Below are positions 35,500 through 44,672 of a stretch of DNA of 64,000 nucleotides, in pieces. The position numbers and the translations under genes were made by a program. Every line of letters begins with the position of its first letter. The first letter of the stretch is position 1. The notes below the pieces were generated by a model. The model did not search any database. It saw only the letters and a program-made list of their open reading frames with translations, and was not told where the DNA came from. The DNA is from Nakamurella multipartita DSM 44233 (GTDB lineage: Bacteria; Actinomycetota; Actinomycetes; Mycobacteriales; Nakamurellaceae): contig NC_013235.1 of assembly GCF_000024365.1 (NCBI RefSeq), positions 1,364,001 to 1,428,000 of the forward strand, written 5' to 3'.

Positions 35500-36845
35500 T
35501 GACAGTGAGGATGTAGGGGTGGATCGCCGTCGAGCTTCGGCTTGACTCGTGCCCTGACTGACCGTGGTGTCCTGAACGGGATGTGTCGGCCGGGGTTCGG
35601 CGGCGATCTCGGCACCTGCCGGACGGGCGTCGTGACCTTATAGGAGCCTGGCCAGAGGCCCCGTCACTGTCTTGTCCGCCCGCCCGACCGGCGCGTGCCG
35701 CCCTTCCCGGTTCAGCGACAGGACGGCAGGTCAACGATGACAGCAGTACAAGCGGAGCGACAAGCAGACTCATCGGCGGTCGAGGTGGTCGGCGGTGTGG
35801 ACACCCATAAGGACACCCACACCGCGGCAGCGGTGGACACCGCGGGGCGGGTGTTGGGGTCGGCCCAGTTCCCCACCGACGCCGCCGGCTACCGGGCGTT
35901 GCTACGGTGGCTGCGCGGGTTCGGGACGCTGCTGCTGGTCGGTGTCGAGGGCACCGGTGTCTACGGGGCCGGCCTGGCCCGATTGCTGGCCGCCCAGGGC
36001 GTGGCCATGGTCGAGGTCGACCGGCCCGACCGCAAGGCCCGCCGGTGGCAGGGCAAATCCGATCCCGTCGATGCCGAGGCTGCGGCCCGGGCCGCGTTGG
36101 CCCGGGTGCGCACCGGGCTGCCCAAGCATCGAGACGGTCGTGTCGAGGCGCTGCGGGCATTGCGGGTGGCGCGCCGTTCGGCCGTCGGGCAACGCGCTGA
36201 CGTGCAGCGACAGATCAAGGCGCTGATCGTCACCGCACCGGAATCGCTGCGCGCCCAGCTGCGGGCGTTGCCCGACCGAGAACTGATCAAGGTCTGCGCC
36301 GACCAGCGGCCGGACCGTGCCGGTGCCGGCGATCCGGGCACGGCCACCAAGATCGCGCTGCGCTCTCTTGCTCGGCGCCACCGGGCGCTCAGCGTCGAGA
36401 TCGCCGATCTCGACGAGCTGCTCGGTCCGCTCGTGGCCCAGATCAACCCCGGGCTGCTCGCACTCAAAGGCATCGGTCCCGACGTGGCCGGGCAGATGCT
36501 CGTCACGGCCGGCGAGAATGCCGACCGCCTCACCAACGAGGCCGCCTTCGCGATGCTGTGCGGCGTGGCGCCCTTGCCTGCTTCGTCGGGCAGGACGACC
36601 CGGCACCGGCTCAACCGCGGCGGAGACCGAGCCGCCAATAGCGCACTCTGGCGCATCGTCATCACCCGCATGGGCACCGATGATCGAACCAAGAACTACA
36701 TCGCCCGACGCACCGCCCAGGGGCTGACCAAGCCCGAGATCATCCGCTGCCTCAAGCGATATGTCGCCCGAGAAGTCTTCCTCGCGCTTACGTCCGCGTC
36801 CGCAGAAAAACGACCCGCCAAAGCAGCTTGACAACCATAGGAGCA
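35500..36845 (+). mobile_element. IS110-family element 1 (approximate ends)
   Basis: One intact IS110-type transposase gene with about 240 bp of non-coding DNA upstream and almost none downstream, the layout of the IS110 group. These elements lack terminal inverted repeats, so the ends are approximate. ATAGGAGC occurs in the upstream non-coding region (35640-35647) and again just after the stop (36837-36844); such a match is expected between a bridge-RNA guide and the element end. Confidence 0.6.
35737..36831 (+). CDS. IS110-family transposase (DEDD)
   Basis: 364 residues. The N-terminal RuvC-like DEDD domain has Asp in VGGVDTHKDTH, Glu in VGVEGTGVYG, and the Asp pair in KSDPVDAEAA. A coiled-coil middle follows (ALSVEIADLDELLGPL), then the C-terminal Transposase_20 domain ALKGIGPDVAGQML with the conserved serine region ASSGRTTRHRLNRGG. 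It acts with a structured bridge RNA encoded upstream. The ATG at 35737 is chosen; the frame starts at 35695. The gene is complete. Confidence 0.93.
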   Translation: MTAVQAERQADSSAVEVVGGVDTHKDTHTAAAVDTAGRVLGSAQFPTDAAGYRALLRWLRGFGTLLLVGVEGTGVYGAGLARLLAAQGVAMVEVDRPDRKARRWQGKSDPVDAEAAARAALARVRTGLPKHRDGRVEALRALRVARRSAVGQRADVQRQIKALIVTAPESLRAQLRALPDRELIKVCADQRPDRAGAGDPGTATKIALRSLARRHRALSVEIADLDELLGPLVAQINPGLLALKGIGPDVAGQMLVTAGENADRLTNEAAFAMLCGVAPLPASSGRTTRHRLNRGGDRAANSALWRIVITRMGTDDRTKNYIARRTAQGLTKPEIIRCLKRYVAREVFLALTSASAEKRPAKAA

Positions 36846-36861
36846 TCCCGACCCGACCCGG

Positions 36862-37221
36862 TCAGGCCGGCGGCGCGGACGCGTCCGGGGTGACCCGATG
36901 CCAGCGGCGCCACGGCCACCACCAGCGGCGCGCGCCCGTGCCGTGCGGCGCAGCGGCGGATTCGGACCCCGCCGCCGGTTCGGCCGCCGGTTCGGCCGCC
37001 GGTTCGGCCGCCGGTTCGGCCGCCGGTTCGGCCGCCGGTTCGGCTGCCGGGTCCTCCGCCGGGTCCGCCGAAAGGGCGGCGGCCCGCTCGTGCAGGCGGG
37101 CCCGGACATCGTCCGGTTCGTAGGCCCGGCGCTCGCGCTGGTCGCGGGCCACGATCACGCCGGTGGCCGCGACGCCGGCCAGTCCGGCCAGCCCCACCCA
37201 CTTCCACACCCGATTCGCCAC
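36862..37221 (-). CDS. Small membrane-anchored protein with AAEP repeats
   Basis: 119 residues: one N-terminal hydrophobic segment (VGLAGLAGVAATGVIVA), a charged helix (RDQRERRAYEPDDVRARLHE), a run of six AAEP units, and a Trp/Arg-rich tail ARRWWWPWRRWHR. The ATG at 37221 sits 67 bp from the divergent gene at 37289. No family recognised. The stop is about 20 bp from the IS110 element, so that element just missed the gene. Confidence 0.65.
   Translation of the reverse strand: MANRVWKWVGLAGLAGVAATGVIVARDQRERRAYEPDDVRARLHERAAALSADPAEDPAAEPAAEPAAEPAAEPAAEPAAEPAAGSESAAAPHGTGARRWWWPWRRWHRVTPDASAPPA
36971..37042. repeat. 12-bp tandem repeat, 6 perfect units
   Basis: GCCGCCGGTTCG repeated six times without change inside the small membrane-protein gene, encoding AAEP on the minus strand. 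The unit length keeps the frame, so copy number can vary without killing the gene. Confidence 0.95.
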
Positions 37222-37276
37222 GGCGTCACGGTAGCGGGACGGCGGCCCGCTGCGGGCCGCAGGTGCGGCCGGAGGT

Positions 37277-37282
37277 TAGGTT
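37277..37282 (+). promoter_or_regulatory. Putative -10 hexamer TAGGTT, leaderless transcript
   Basis: TAGGTT ends 6 nt before the GTG at 37289, a leaderless arrangement. Confidence 0.4.
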
Positions 37283-37288
37283 GACCCG

Positions 37289-37924
37289 GTGCCCGATCAG
37301 ACCCGCCCGGGATCGACCAGCCTGGACGAGGCGGTGGAGCTCACCCGCACCGGCGACGTGTGGTTGTTCCGCGGCCGGACGCTGGCCGACCGCACCATCC
37401 GCACCCTGACCAACGCGCCGGTCAACCACGTCGGCATGGCCGTGGTGATCGACGACCTGCCCCCGCTGATGTGGCACGCCGAACTGGGGCGTTCCCTGCC
37501 GGATCTGTGGGCCGGCAAGCGCCAGCGCGGGGTGCAGCTGCACGACCTGCGGGACGCGGTGACCGTCTGGGACACCCGGTACGGCGCCCAGGCCTGGTTC
37601 CGTCAACTGGTGCCGGAGGCCACCGCGGCCATGGAGGACGCAGTGCTCACCACCATCGCCCGGCTGGACGGCGCGCCGTTCCCGAGCACCTGGAAGCTGA
37701 CCAAGAGCTGGGCCACCGGCCGGCTGCGCTACCACAAGGACACCGAGACGATCTACTGCGCCGAGGTGGTTGCGGCGACCTACCAGGCGATGGGCCTGCT
37801 GCCCGGGCACCGGCCGCAGAACTGGTACGACCCGGGCAAGTTCTGGAGCGGCGACGGCCTCACGCTCGAGGGCGGCGCGACACTCGGCCCGGAGATCGCC
37901 GTCCGGTCGGACGCGGCGGGGTGA
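37289..37924 (+). CDS. Putative permuted papain-fold (YiiX/NlpC-P60-like) cysteine hydrolase
   Basis: 211 residues. GDVWLFRGRTLADRTI, followed by the His in PVNHVGMAVVID, and later the Cys in IYCAEVVAATYQAMGLL, follow the order of permuted NlpC/P60 (YiiX-like) proteins, where the catalytic His precedes the Cys. The C-terminal FWSGDGLTLEGGA is as in amidase-like members. No signal peptide, so a cytoplasmic hydrolase or lipid-related role is possible; family level only. GTG at 37289 behind a -10-like TAGGTT. Confidence 0.6.
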   Translation: MPDQTRPGSTSLDEAVELTRTGDVWLFRGRTLADRTIRTLTNAPVNHVGMAVVIDDLPPLMWHAELGRSLPDLWAGKRQRGVQLHDLRDAVTVWDTRYGAQAWFRQLVPEATAAMEDAVLTTIARLDGAPFPSTWKLTKSWATGRLRYHKDTETIYCAEVVAATYQAMGLLPGHRPQNWYDPGKFWSGDGLTLEGGATLGPEIAVRSDAAG

Positions 37925-37948
37925 GATAGTGCCGTTCGTGATCGATTC

Positions 37949-38812
37949 ATGACCGCCGTGCTGCTGGACGGCCGAGCCACCCTGGCCGCGATCAAGCTGG
38001 AACTGCGGGAGCAGGTCGCGGCCCTGGCCGCCCGGGGGATCGTGCCCGGCCTGGGCACCGTGCTCGTCGGCGACGACCCGGCCAGCCGCTGGTACGTCGC
38101 CGCCAAGCACCGGGACTGCGCCGAGATCGGCGTCGCCAGCATCCAACGCGAGTTGCCGGCCGGGTCCACCCAGGCGCAGGTCGAGGCCGTCGTCGACGAG
38201 CTCAACGCCGACCCCGCCTGCACCGGGTTCCTGGTTCAGCAGCCCACCGGCCTGGACGAGTTCGCGATCCTGTCCCGGGTCGATCCGGCCAAGGACGTGG
38301 ACGGGTTGCACCCGTACAACCTGGGGTCGCTGGTCCTGGGCCACGCCGCGCCGCTGCCCTGCACCCCGATCGGCATCATCGAGCTGCTGCGCCGCTACCG
38401 GGTCCGGCTGGCCGGCGCGCACGTGGTGGTGATCGGCCGCGGGATCACCGTGGGCCGCCCGCTGGGCCTGCTGCTGACCCGGCGCAGCGAGAACGCGACC
38501 GTCACCCTGTGCCACACCGGCACCCGCGACCTGGCCGCGCTGGTCCGGCAGGCCGATGTCGTCGTCGCCGCGGCCGGCGCCCCCGCCCTGGTGACGGCCG
38601 ACATGGTCAAGCCGGGCGCGGCGGTGCTGGACGTGGGGGTCAGCCGGGTCGACGGCAAGATCGTCGGCGACGTGGCCCCCGGCGTCGGCGAGGTGGCCGG
38701 GTTCCTCGCGCCCAATCCGGGTGGGGTCGGCCCGATGACCAGGGCCATGCTGCTGACCAATCTGGTCGAGGCCGCCGGGGCTCGCGAACCGGCCGTCGAT
38801 CAGGCCCGATGA
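37949..38812 (+). CDS. folD: Methylenetetrahydrofolate dehydrogenase / methenyl-THF cyclohydrolase
   Basis: 287 residues. The catalytic Tyr/Lys lie in [27 protein letters not shown] and [11 protein letters not shown] form the folate site, and the NADP-binding loop is [17 protein letters not shown], with RGIT where the common form is RSxIV. The end, [17 protein letters not shown], is canonical. It makes 10-formyl-THF for purine synthesis (PurN, PurH nearby). Its stop overlaps the DUF3017 gene start (ATGA). Confidence 0.96.
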   Translation: MTAVLLDGRATLAAIKLELREQVAALAARGIVPGLGTVLVGDDPASRWYVAAKHRDCAEIGVASIQRELPAGSTQAQVEAVVDELNADPACTGFLVQQPTGLDEFAILSRVDPAKDVDGLHPYNLGSLVLGHAAPLPCTPIGIIELLRRYRVRLAGAHVVVIGRGITVGRPLGLLLTRRSENATVTLCHTGTRDLAALVRQADVVVAAAGAPALVTADMVKPGAAVLDVGVSRVDGKIVGDVAPGVGEVAGFLAPNPGGVGPMTRAMLLTNLVEAAGAREPAVDQAR

Positions 38813-39075
38813 CCACCGGCCGGGCGATGGTGCGGGCCATCCCGATCACCATCGTGTTGGCCATCGTGGCGTTCGGGCTGGTGCTGATCGCGCTGGCCTA
38901 CTGGCGGCGCGGTACCGCGGCCCTGGCCCTGGCCATGCTGCTGGCCGGGCTGCTGCGGGCGGTGCTGTCCGAGCGGGTGATCGGGGTGCTGGCGGTGCGC
39001 GGCAAGGGCTTCGACGTCAGCTTCTACCTGCTGGTCGGGGCGATGATGGCGACCCTGGCCGTCACGGTGCCCTGA
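38809..39075 (+). CDS. DUF3017 family membrane protein
   Basis: 88 residues with three hydrophobic segments ([55 protein letters not shown]) joined by short charged loops. DUF3017 proteins are commonly found directly behind folD in actinobacteria, as here, with an ATGA overlap. Function unknown. Confidence 0.85.
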   Translation: MTTGRAMVRAIPITIVLAIVAFGLVLIALAYWRRGTAALALAMLLAGLLRAVLSERVIGVLAVRGKGFDVSFYLLVGAMMATLAVTVP

Positions 39076-39085
39076 CCGCCGGCGG

Positions 39086-39547
39086 TCACGGCTCCTGCAG
39101 CAACCGGCCGAACACGCCGGCCAGCACGGCCGCCTCCTGGTCGGAGATCTGATCGGTGAAGGCCCGCTCCACGCCCGCGATGTGCACGACGGCGGCGCTG
39201 CGCAGGGCGGCCCGTCCGGCGCGAGTGAGCTTGACCACCACGCCGCGGCCGTCGTGCGGGTCCGGCAGGCGCTCGACCAGCCCCTCGTCGGCCAGCCGGG
39301 CGACCTTGCGGGACAGCCCCGGCTGGGACAGCACCACCCGGTCGACCAGGTCCCGCAGGCGCAGCCGGCCGCCGTGCTCCGCGAGCTGAACCAGCACGTC
39401 ATAGGTGGACAGCGGGATCTTGCCCGCGTCCTCCAGTTCCTGCCCCAGGCGCTGCATCAGCCGGGCCTGGCACTGCAGCAATCCCTCCCAGGCGGCCTTG
39501 CGATCTCCCGAGAAACTCCGCTGGCTGCCGGCTGCGGCTGACCCCAT
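39086..39547 (-). CDS. MarR-family transcriptional regulator
   Basis: 153 residues. Winged helix-turn-helix: STYDVLVQLAEHGGRLRLRD, then LVDRVVLSQPGLSRKVARL as the recognition helix, and the wing RLPDPHDGRGVVVKLT. C-terminal dimerisation helices end FGRLLQEP. Such dimers repress genes until a small phenolic or oxidant ligand binds. It is divergent from icd with a 201-bp intergenic region, so autoregulation there is plausible; no clear palindrome was found. Confidence 0.92.
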   Translation of the reverse strand: MGSAAAGSQRSFSGDRKAAWEGLLQCQARLMQRLGQELEDAGKIPLSTYDVLVQLAEHGGRLRLRDLVDRVVLSQPGLSRKVARLADEGLVERLPDPHDGRGVVVKLTRAGRAALRSAAVVHIAGVERAFTDQISDQEAAVLAGVFGRLLQEP

Positions 39548-39748
39548 GCGTCCCCCCACACTTGCCGGGTACTGACTTGTCCGTGAGCTGTTTCCCCGAC
39601 CCGCCGACGCGCATGCACCTGTCCTGACGGTACGGTCTGCGCGGAGATCTCGCACCACTCTTCGGGCCCGTGTCGAGCCTTGTCCCGGGCCCGTGGCAGG
39701 ACCTGGGCGCAGCAGTTCGGACTGGTATCGAGAAGGAGTACGCGGCAT

Positions 39749-40963
39749 ATGGCGAAGATCAAGGTCGAGGGAACGGTCGTCGAGCTGGACGGCGACGAGA
39801 TGACCCGGATCATCTGGCAGTTCATCAAGGAGAAGCTGATCCTGCCGTACCTGGACGTGAACCTGGAGTACTACGACCTGGGGATCGAGAGCCGGGACGA
39901 CACCAACGACCAGATCACCATCGATGCCGCGCACGCCATTCAGAAGCACGGCGTGGGCGTCAAGTGCGCCACCATCACCCCGGACGAGGCCCGGGTGGAG
40001 GAGTTCGGCCTCAAGAAGATGTGGCGCTCGCCCAACGGCACCATCCGCAACATTCTCGGCGGCGTGATCTTCCGCGAGCCGATCATCATCTCCAACATCC
40101 CCCGGCTGGTCCCCGGCTGGACCAAGCCGATCATCGTGGGCCGCCACGCCTACGGCGACCAGTACCGGGCCACCGACTTCCGGTTCCCCGGCGAGGGCAC
40201 CCTGACCATCACCTTCACGCCCAAGGACGGCTCCAAGCCGATCGAGCACGTGGTCTTCGAGTCGCCCAGTTCCGGTGTCGCGCAGGCGATGTACAACCTG
40301 GACGACTCGATCCGCGACTTCGCCCGGGCCTCGCTGAACTACGGTCTGTCCCGCAAGTACCCGGTGTACCTGTCCACCAAGAACACGATCCTCAAGGCCT
40401 ACGACGGCCGGTTCAAGGACCTGTTCCAGGAGGTGTTCGACGCCGAGTTCATCGGGGCCTTCAAGGAGGCCGGCATCACCTACGAGCACCGGCTGATCGA
40501 CGACATGGTCGCCTCCGCCCTGAAGTGGGAGGGCGGCTACGTCTGGGCCTGCAAGAACTACGACGGCGACGTCCAGTCGGACACGGTGGCCCAGGGCTTC
40601 GGCTCGCTCGGCCTGATGACCTCCGTGCTGATGACCCCGGACGGCAAGACCGTCGAGGCCGAGGCCGCGCACGGCACCGTCACCCGGCACTACCGGCAGC
40701 ACCAGGCGGGCAAGCCGACCTCGACCAACCCGATCGCTTCGATCTACGCCTGGACCGGCGGCCTCAAGCACCGCGGCAAGCTCGACGGCACGCCGGAGGT
40801 CACCGGTTTTGCCGAGGCCCTCGAAGATGTCGTCATCAAGACCGTCGAGGGCGGCAAGATGACCAAGGACCTGGCCCTGCTCGTCGGTCCGGACCAGGAG
40901 TGGCTGACCACCGAGGACTTCCTGGTGGCCCTGGACGAGAACCTGGCCACTCGCCTGGGCTGA
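39749..40963 (+). CDS. icd: NADP-dependent isocitrate dehydrogenase (homodimeric, eukaryote-like type)
   Basis: 404 residues. [20 protein letters not shown] at the N-terminus, the substrate-binding block [18 protein letters not shown], metal-binding aspartates in [14 protein letters not shown] and [19 protein letters not shown], and [14 protein letters not shown] near the cofactor site are those of the homodimeric NADP-IDH (subfamily II, like mycobacterial Icd1). It makes 2-oxoglutarate and NADPH. The ATG at 39749 has AGAAGGAG upstream. icd and trpS-yhjD-dacB are also near one another in mycobacteria; the IS elements separate them here. Confidence 0.97.
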   Translation: MAKIKVEGTVVELDGDEMTRIIWQFIKEKLILPYLDVNLEYYDLGIESRDDTNDQITIDAAHAIQKHGVGVKCATITPDEARVEEFGLKKMWRSPNGTIRNILGGVIFREPIIISNIPRLVPGWTKPIIVGRHAYGDQYRATDFRFPGEGTLTITFTPKDGSKPIEHVVFESPSSGVAQAMYNLDDSIRDFARASLNYGLSRKYPVYLSTKNTILKAYDGRFKDLFQEVFDAEFIGAFKEAGITYEHRLIDDMVASALKWEGGYVWACKNYDGDVQSDTVAQGFGSLGLMTSVLMTPDGKTVEAEAAHGTVTRHYRQHQAGKPTSTNPIASIYAWTGGLKHRGKLDGTPEVTGFAEALEDVVIKTVEGGKMTKDLALLVGPDQEWLTTEDFLVALDENLATRLG

Positions 40964-41092
40964 CGCCCGCCCTGGTGGGTTCGCTGATCGCGGGTTGGCG
41001 GGTCGCGGGTTCGCTGACCGGAAAATCAACGTGCCGTTGGGCAGCCAAGGGTGACCCGTGGTGGTGACCATCGGGTTGAGTGGGTGTCGGGT

Positions 41093-42490
41093 TTAGGCGG
41101 CCGCGGTCAGGGTGACGTTGAAGCCGAGGGCTTCGAGTTGCCGGACGTGGTTACGGGTTCGGCGTCCGATGTCGATGCGTTGGTCGTTGAAGTCGACGCC
41201 GAGGTCGTGGAAGGTCGTGCCGGGGTTGGCGAGCAGGTGCCAGATGATGACAAGGATGGATCGGGCGATGGCGACGATCGTTTTGAGTTTGCCGCGGCGT
41301 TTGATCAGGCGTCGATAGCGTTCTCCCAGGAAGGTTTGGGTCTTGCCGCCGGTCGCGGCCGCTTCACCGAGCACGGCGCGCAGGTAACGGTTGCCCTTGC
41401 CGGTCTTACCGGTTGTTGATCGTTTCCCGGACTGGATCGTGCGGGGGCACAGCCGGGTCCAGGACACCAGATGGCCAGCGGTCGGGAACCGGCTCATGTC
41501 CAGCCCGATCTCGGCGATGATGACCTGTGCGTTGCTTGGGCCGATCCCGGGTATCTGGTCCAGGATCTTGATCATGTCTGCGGCCGTCGGCGGTGTCCGG
41601 CGCTGGGCCGCCTCGTCGGCGGGTGCGTTCGCCCTCGTACCGGGCCGAGTTTGGCCATCCGGTGCGGGGCGGTCCGGATCGGGGGTGTTACCGGCCGGCA
41701 ACCTGGCCAGGAGTGCCTCGATGCGTGCGGTCAGGACGTCGATCTGATCGGTCAGCGTGTCGATCTGATGCAGCAGCATCCGGGCCAGCTCGGCGTGATG
41801 ATCGTCGAACTGACCGGTCAGCGACTCGACCAGGTCGGCGTGCTTGAGCCGCATCCGGCCGCGGGCCATGCCGGCCAGAACCCGCGGGTCCCGCTGGCCC
41901 GCGATCAGGGCCTCAATCATGTCCCGGACGGACAGGGTGTCGATCCTGCTCGCCACGGAGGTGACCTTGATCAGGGCGTCCTCCAGCAGCTTCTCCAGCC
42001 GTTGCCAGTACCTGGTCCGGTCGCCGGTCAGATCGGCCCGCATCCGGGTGTAGTCGCGCAACTGCCGGACCTGCGCTGATGGCACGAACGATGGACGCAA
42101 CAGCCCCTTCTCGGTGAGCTTGGCCAACCACACACTGTCCAGCTTGTCCGTTTTGGGGCGACCGGGGACGTTCTTGACATCGCGGGCATTGACCAACTGC
42201 ACGTCCAGGCCATGAGCTTCCAGCAGATAGAACCAGATCCGCCAGTAGTCCGAGGTCGATTCCAGGGTCACCTTCTCGATGCCCTGGTCTGACAGCTGTG
42301 CGGCCAGGCCCAGGACCGCTCTGGTTCGGGCCGGGACGTCCCAGACTTTGCTCACTCGCCGACCCGTCCCGGACGCGGCTGGTACGCGAACGCAGACTGT
42401 GCCCGAGTCCTTGCCCACGTCGATCGCGCAGACCCGCTGCACGATCTGTTCATGGGGTTCGTCGAGGATCTCCTCGACCTGTTTGGTCAT
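41093..42490 (-). CDS. IS110-family transposase, copy A
   Basis: 465 residues. DEDD RuvC-like domain: Asp in CAIDVGKDSGTVCV, Glu in VTLESTSDYWRIW, Asp pair in KTDKLDSVWLAKL. Middle helices (LARMLLHQIDTLTDQIDVL) and a Pro-rich linker precede the Transposase_20 domain IPGIGPSNAQVIIAEIG, with the catalytic serine region QSGKRSTTGKTGKGNRYL. Complete frame. It carries several substitutions against copy C (for example HEQIV for HERIV, and LARLPAGN for LASLPAGH). Confidence 0.93.
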   Translation of the reverse strand: MTKQVEEILDEPHEQIVQRVCAIDVGKDSGTVCVRVPAASGTGRRVSKVWDVPARTRAVLGLAAQLSDQGIEKVTLESTSDYWRIWFYLLEAHGLDVQLVNARDVKNVPGRPKTDKLDSVWLAKLTEKGLLRPSFVPSAQVRQLRDYTRMRADLTGDRTRYWQRLEKLLEDALIKVTSVASRIDTLSVRDMIEALIAGQRDPRVLAGMARGRMRLKHADLVESLTGQFDDHHAELARMLLHQIDTLTDQIDVLTARIEALLARLPAGNTPDPDRPAPDGQTRPGTRANAPADEAAQRRTPPTAADMIKILDQIPGIGPSNAQVIIAEIGLDMSRFPTAGHLVSWTRLCPRTIQSGKRSTTGKTGKGNRYLRAVLGEAAATGGKTQTFLGERYRRLIKRRGKLKTIVAIARSILVIIWHLLANPGTTFHDLGVDFNDQRIDIGRRTRNHVRQLEALGFNVTLTAAA

Positions 42491-42729
42491 CACACCGCGT
42501 CGCTCCTTCCCTGAGGTGCACCACCGCCACGGCGGGCTGCCCGGGGGCCTCGGTCGGGAACCGAAAATCTGACCGGCGTGCTCGAAGCAACAGTGCGTGA
42601 CCCGTCAAGGTCGGGCCCCGGCGCCAGACTGATCAACGGGCTCGAAGCTCAAGCGAACGAATCGGCGTCGACAGGCAACCCACCACCCATTTTCACGCCG
42701 TCGTGGCGTCACCGGAAGGGACAGGGTGA
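42491..42729 (-). ncRNA. Predicted bridge RNA region of IS110 copy A
   Basis: Non-coding upstream region, almost identical over its first ~200 nt to those of copies B and C, including GTTCGCT, TTGATCAGTC and CCGGTCAG, which match the target halves and the element end. Confidence 0.5.
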
Positions 42730-42786
42730 CTGATCAAAGCCGCGCGGAACCGGACGTTTCCTGGGCCTGGCCGCGGCTTTGATCAG
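42730..42786. repeat. REP-like palindrome, unit 1 (with unoccupied IS110 target)
   Basis: CTGATCAAAGCCGCG (42730-42744) pairs with its exact complement at 42772-42786 around a 27-nt centre. It borders copy A on its left side. On its right it continues GATCAG-CGAACC (42781-42792), the same junction sequence that flanks all three IS110 copies but here uninterrupted. Confidence 0.85.
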
Positions 42787-42809
42787 CGAACCGCGGTGGT
42801 TCGCGGACG

Positions 42810-42860
42810 AAAGCCGCGCGGAACCGGGCATTTCCTAGGCCTGGCCGCGGCTTTGATCAG
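42810..42860. repeat. REP-like palindrome, unit 2, occupied by IS110 copy B
   Basis: AAAGCCGCG (42810-42818) pairs with CGCGGCTTT (42846-42854). The centre resembles unit 1. It ends GATCAG at 42860, where copy B begins. Confidence 0.8.
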
Positions 42861-43100
42861 TCACCCTGTCCCTTCCGGTGACGCCACGACGGCGTGAAAA
42901 TGGGTGGTGGGTTGCCTGTCGACGCCGATTCGTTCGCTTGAGCTTCGAGCCCGTTGATCAGTCTGGCGCCGGGGCCCGACCTTGACGGGTCACGCACTGT
43001 TGCTTCGAGCACGCCGGTCAGATTTTCGGTTCCCGACCGAGGCCCCCGGGCAGCCCGCCGTGGTGGTGGTGCACGCTCGGGAAGGGAGACACGCGGTGTG
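42861..43100 (+). ncRNA. Predicted bridge RNA region of IS110 copy B
   Basis: 240-nt upstream region with GTTCGCT (42932-42938), TTGATCAGTC (42954-42963) and CCGGTCAG (43014-43021). These match, respectively, the complement of the right target half, the left target half plus the first two bases of the element, and the right end of the element. Confidence 0.5.
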
Positions 43101-43967
43101 ATGACCAAACAGGTCGAGGAGATCCTCGACGAACCTCACGAACGGATCGTGCAGCGGGTCTGCGCGGTCGACGTGGGCAAGGACTCGGGCACAGTCTGCG
43201 TTCGCGTACCAGCCGCGTCCGGGACGGGTCGGCGAGTGAGCAAAGTCTGGGACGTCCCGGCCCGAACCGGAGCGGTCCTGGGCCTGGCCGCACAGCTGTC
43301 AGACCAGGGCATCGAGAAGGTGACCCTGGAATCGACTTCGGACTACTGGCGGATCTGGTTCTATCTGCTGGAAGCTCATGGCCTGGACGTGCAGTTGGTC
43401 AATGCCCGCGATGTCAAGAACGTCCCCGGTCGTCCCAAAACGGACAAGCTGGACAGTGTGTGGTTGGCCAAGCTCACCGAGAAGGGGCTGCTGCGTCCAT
43501 CGTTCGTGCCATCAGCGCAGATCCGGCAGTTGCGCGACTACACCCGGATGCGGGCCGATCTGACCGGCGACCGGACCAGGTACTGGCAACGGCTGGAGAA
43601 GCTGCTGGAGGACGCCCTGATCAAGGTCACCTCCGTGGCGAGCAGGATCGACACCCTGTCCGTCCGGGACATGATCGAGGCCCTGATCGCGGGCCAGCGG
43701 GACCCGCGGGTTCTGGCCGGCATGGCCCGCGGCCGGATGCGGCTCAAGCACGCCGACCTGGTGTTGACCACCGCTCTGGATGACGGCCGCTGACCTGTCT
43801 TTCGTCATGGGTGCTGCCGACGAACGTGCGCGGGTGTGCTGGCGGGTTGAGTCCGGTCGTCGTCACCGTCAGTGTGACCAGCATCGGAAATGGACAACGG
43901 CCCTCCCGCCGACGTGTCCGGGAAGACCTGTGCGGGAGGGCCGTGCTCGGATGCACGGAGGCACCCG

Positions 43968-44561
43968 TTGGTCACGGTAGAGGCGAATCAGGATCTGGTC
44001 GAGTCCCGGCTGACGGGCGGCGGCGTGCCGTGCCCGGTCTGCCCAGGTGTGCTGGCCCCTTGGGGGTGGGCTCGCCGGCGTGACGTCCGAGGCGTCGGGT
44101 TACTGCGGCCCCGCCGAGCCAGGTGTTCGTCGTGCCTGATCACGCACGTGCTGCTGCCGGTCACGGTGCTGCTGCGGCGGGCCGACGCGGCCGCGGTGAT
44201 CTGGGCGGCGCTGGTCGCCCGGTCGGCCGGCCACGGGCACCGGGCGGTCGCCGTCCTGGTCGGGGCGCCGGCGCCGACGGTCCGGGGCTGGTTGCGACGG
44301 ATGAGCACCCGGTTGGAGCCGGTGCGGGTGCACTTCACCGTCGCTGCCCGGCGGGCCGGGGTGGACCAGCCGGCCCCGGACGCGACTGGCGACGCCTGGC
44401 GGGACGTGGTGGCCGCGGTCGCCGCGGCCTGGGTGGCGATCGCGTCCCGGTTCGGGTCGGCCGGTTTGGTCGGCACAGTGACGGCCGGACAGGTCGCCTG
44501 TGCGTCCTCGGGCGGCCGGCTCCTGTCCCCGGGTTGGCCCCGGCTCTCGACACCGTGTTGA
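43968..44561 (+). CDS. DUF6431-like transposon protein
   Basis: About 197 residues. N-terminal zinc-finger-like cysteines (VPCPVCPGVL, then ARCSSCLITHVLLP) precede a helix-turn-helix-like stretch (LVGAPAPTVRGWLRRMS) and an Ala-rich helical C-terminus. It resembles the DUF6431 proteins that accompany actinobacterial DDE/AAA transposons; recalled, not searched. I choose the TTG at 43968 because CGGAGG lies just upstream; an in-frame ATG at 43890 is possible. It may be a DNA-binding accessory factor for end or target recognition. Confidence 0.65.
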   Translation: MVTVEANQDLVESRLTGGGVPCPVCPGVLAPWGWARRRDVRGVGLLRPRRARCSSCLITHVLLPVTVLLRRADAAAVIWAALVARSAGHGHRAVAVLVGAPAPTVRGWLRRMSTRLEPVRVHFTVAARRAGVDQPAPDATGDAWRDVVAAVAAAWVAIASRFGSAGLVGTVTAGQVACASSGGRLLSPGWPRLSTPC

Positions 44562-44672
44562 TCAACACGAGTTGCCCCTGACGTCACCGGTGTTGGTCCG
44601 GGATCGTCGCGAAGGCCGTTGCCCGGCAACACCTGCCGGGCGGTGAAGCGACGACGAGGACGGGTGTGGTTG

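Larger units (their letters stand above)
41014..42729 (-). mobile_element. IS110-family element 2, copy A (intact, minus strand)
   Basis: 1716 bp. Ends are defined by comparison with copies B and C: all share sequence from TCACCCTGTCCC (start of element) to TTTTCCGGTCAG (end), flanked by GGCTTTGATCAG on the left and CGAACC on the right. There are no terminal inverted repeats. It contains a transposase gene and a ~240-bp conserved upstream region. It differs from B and C at scattered positions, so it is an older, separate insertion. Confidence 0.9.

Noticed and set aside
33140-36160. 1006-codon minus-strand frame opposite purH, the pentapeptide and Pr6Pr genes
   Set aside because: Shadow of well supported genes; composition is Arg/Ser/Pro noise.
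42954-43100. N-terminal extension of the IS110 transposase into the upstream region (also 48099-48245)
   Set aside because: The extra residues are absent from copy A and cover the predicted bridge-RNA region; a ribosome site precedes the later ATG.
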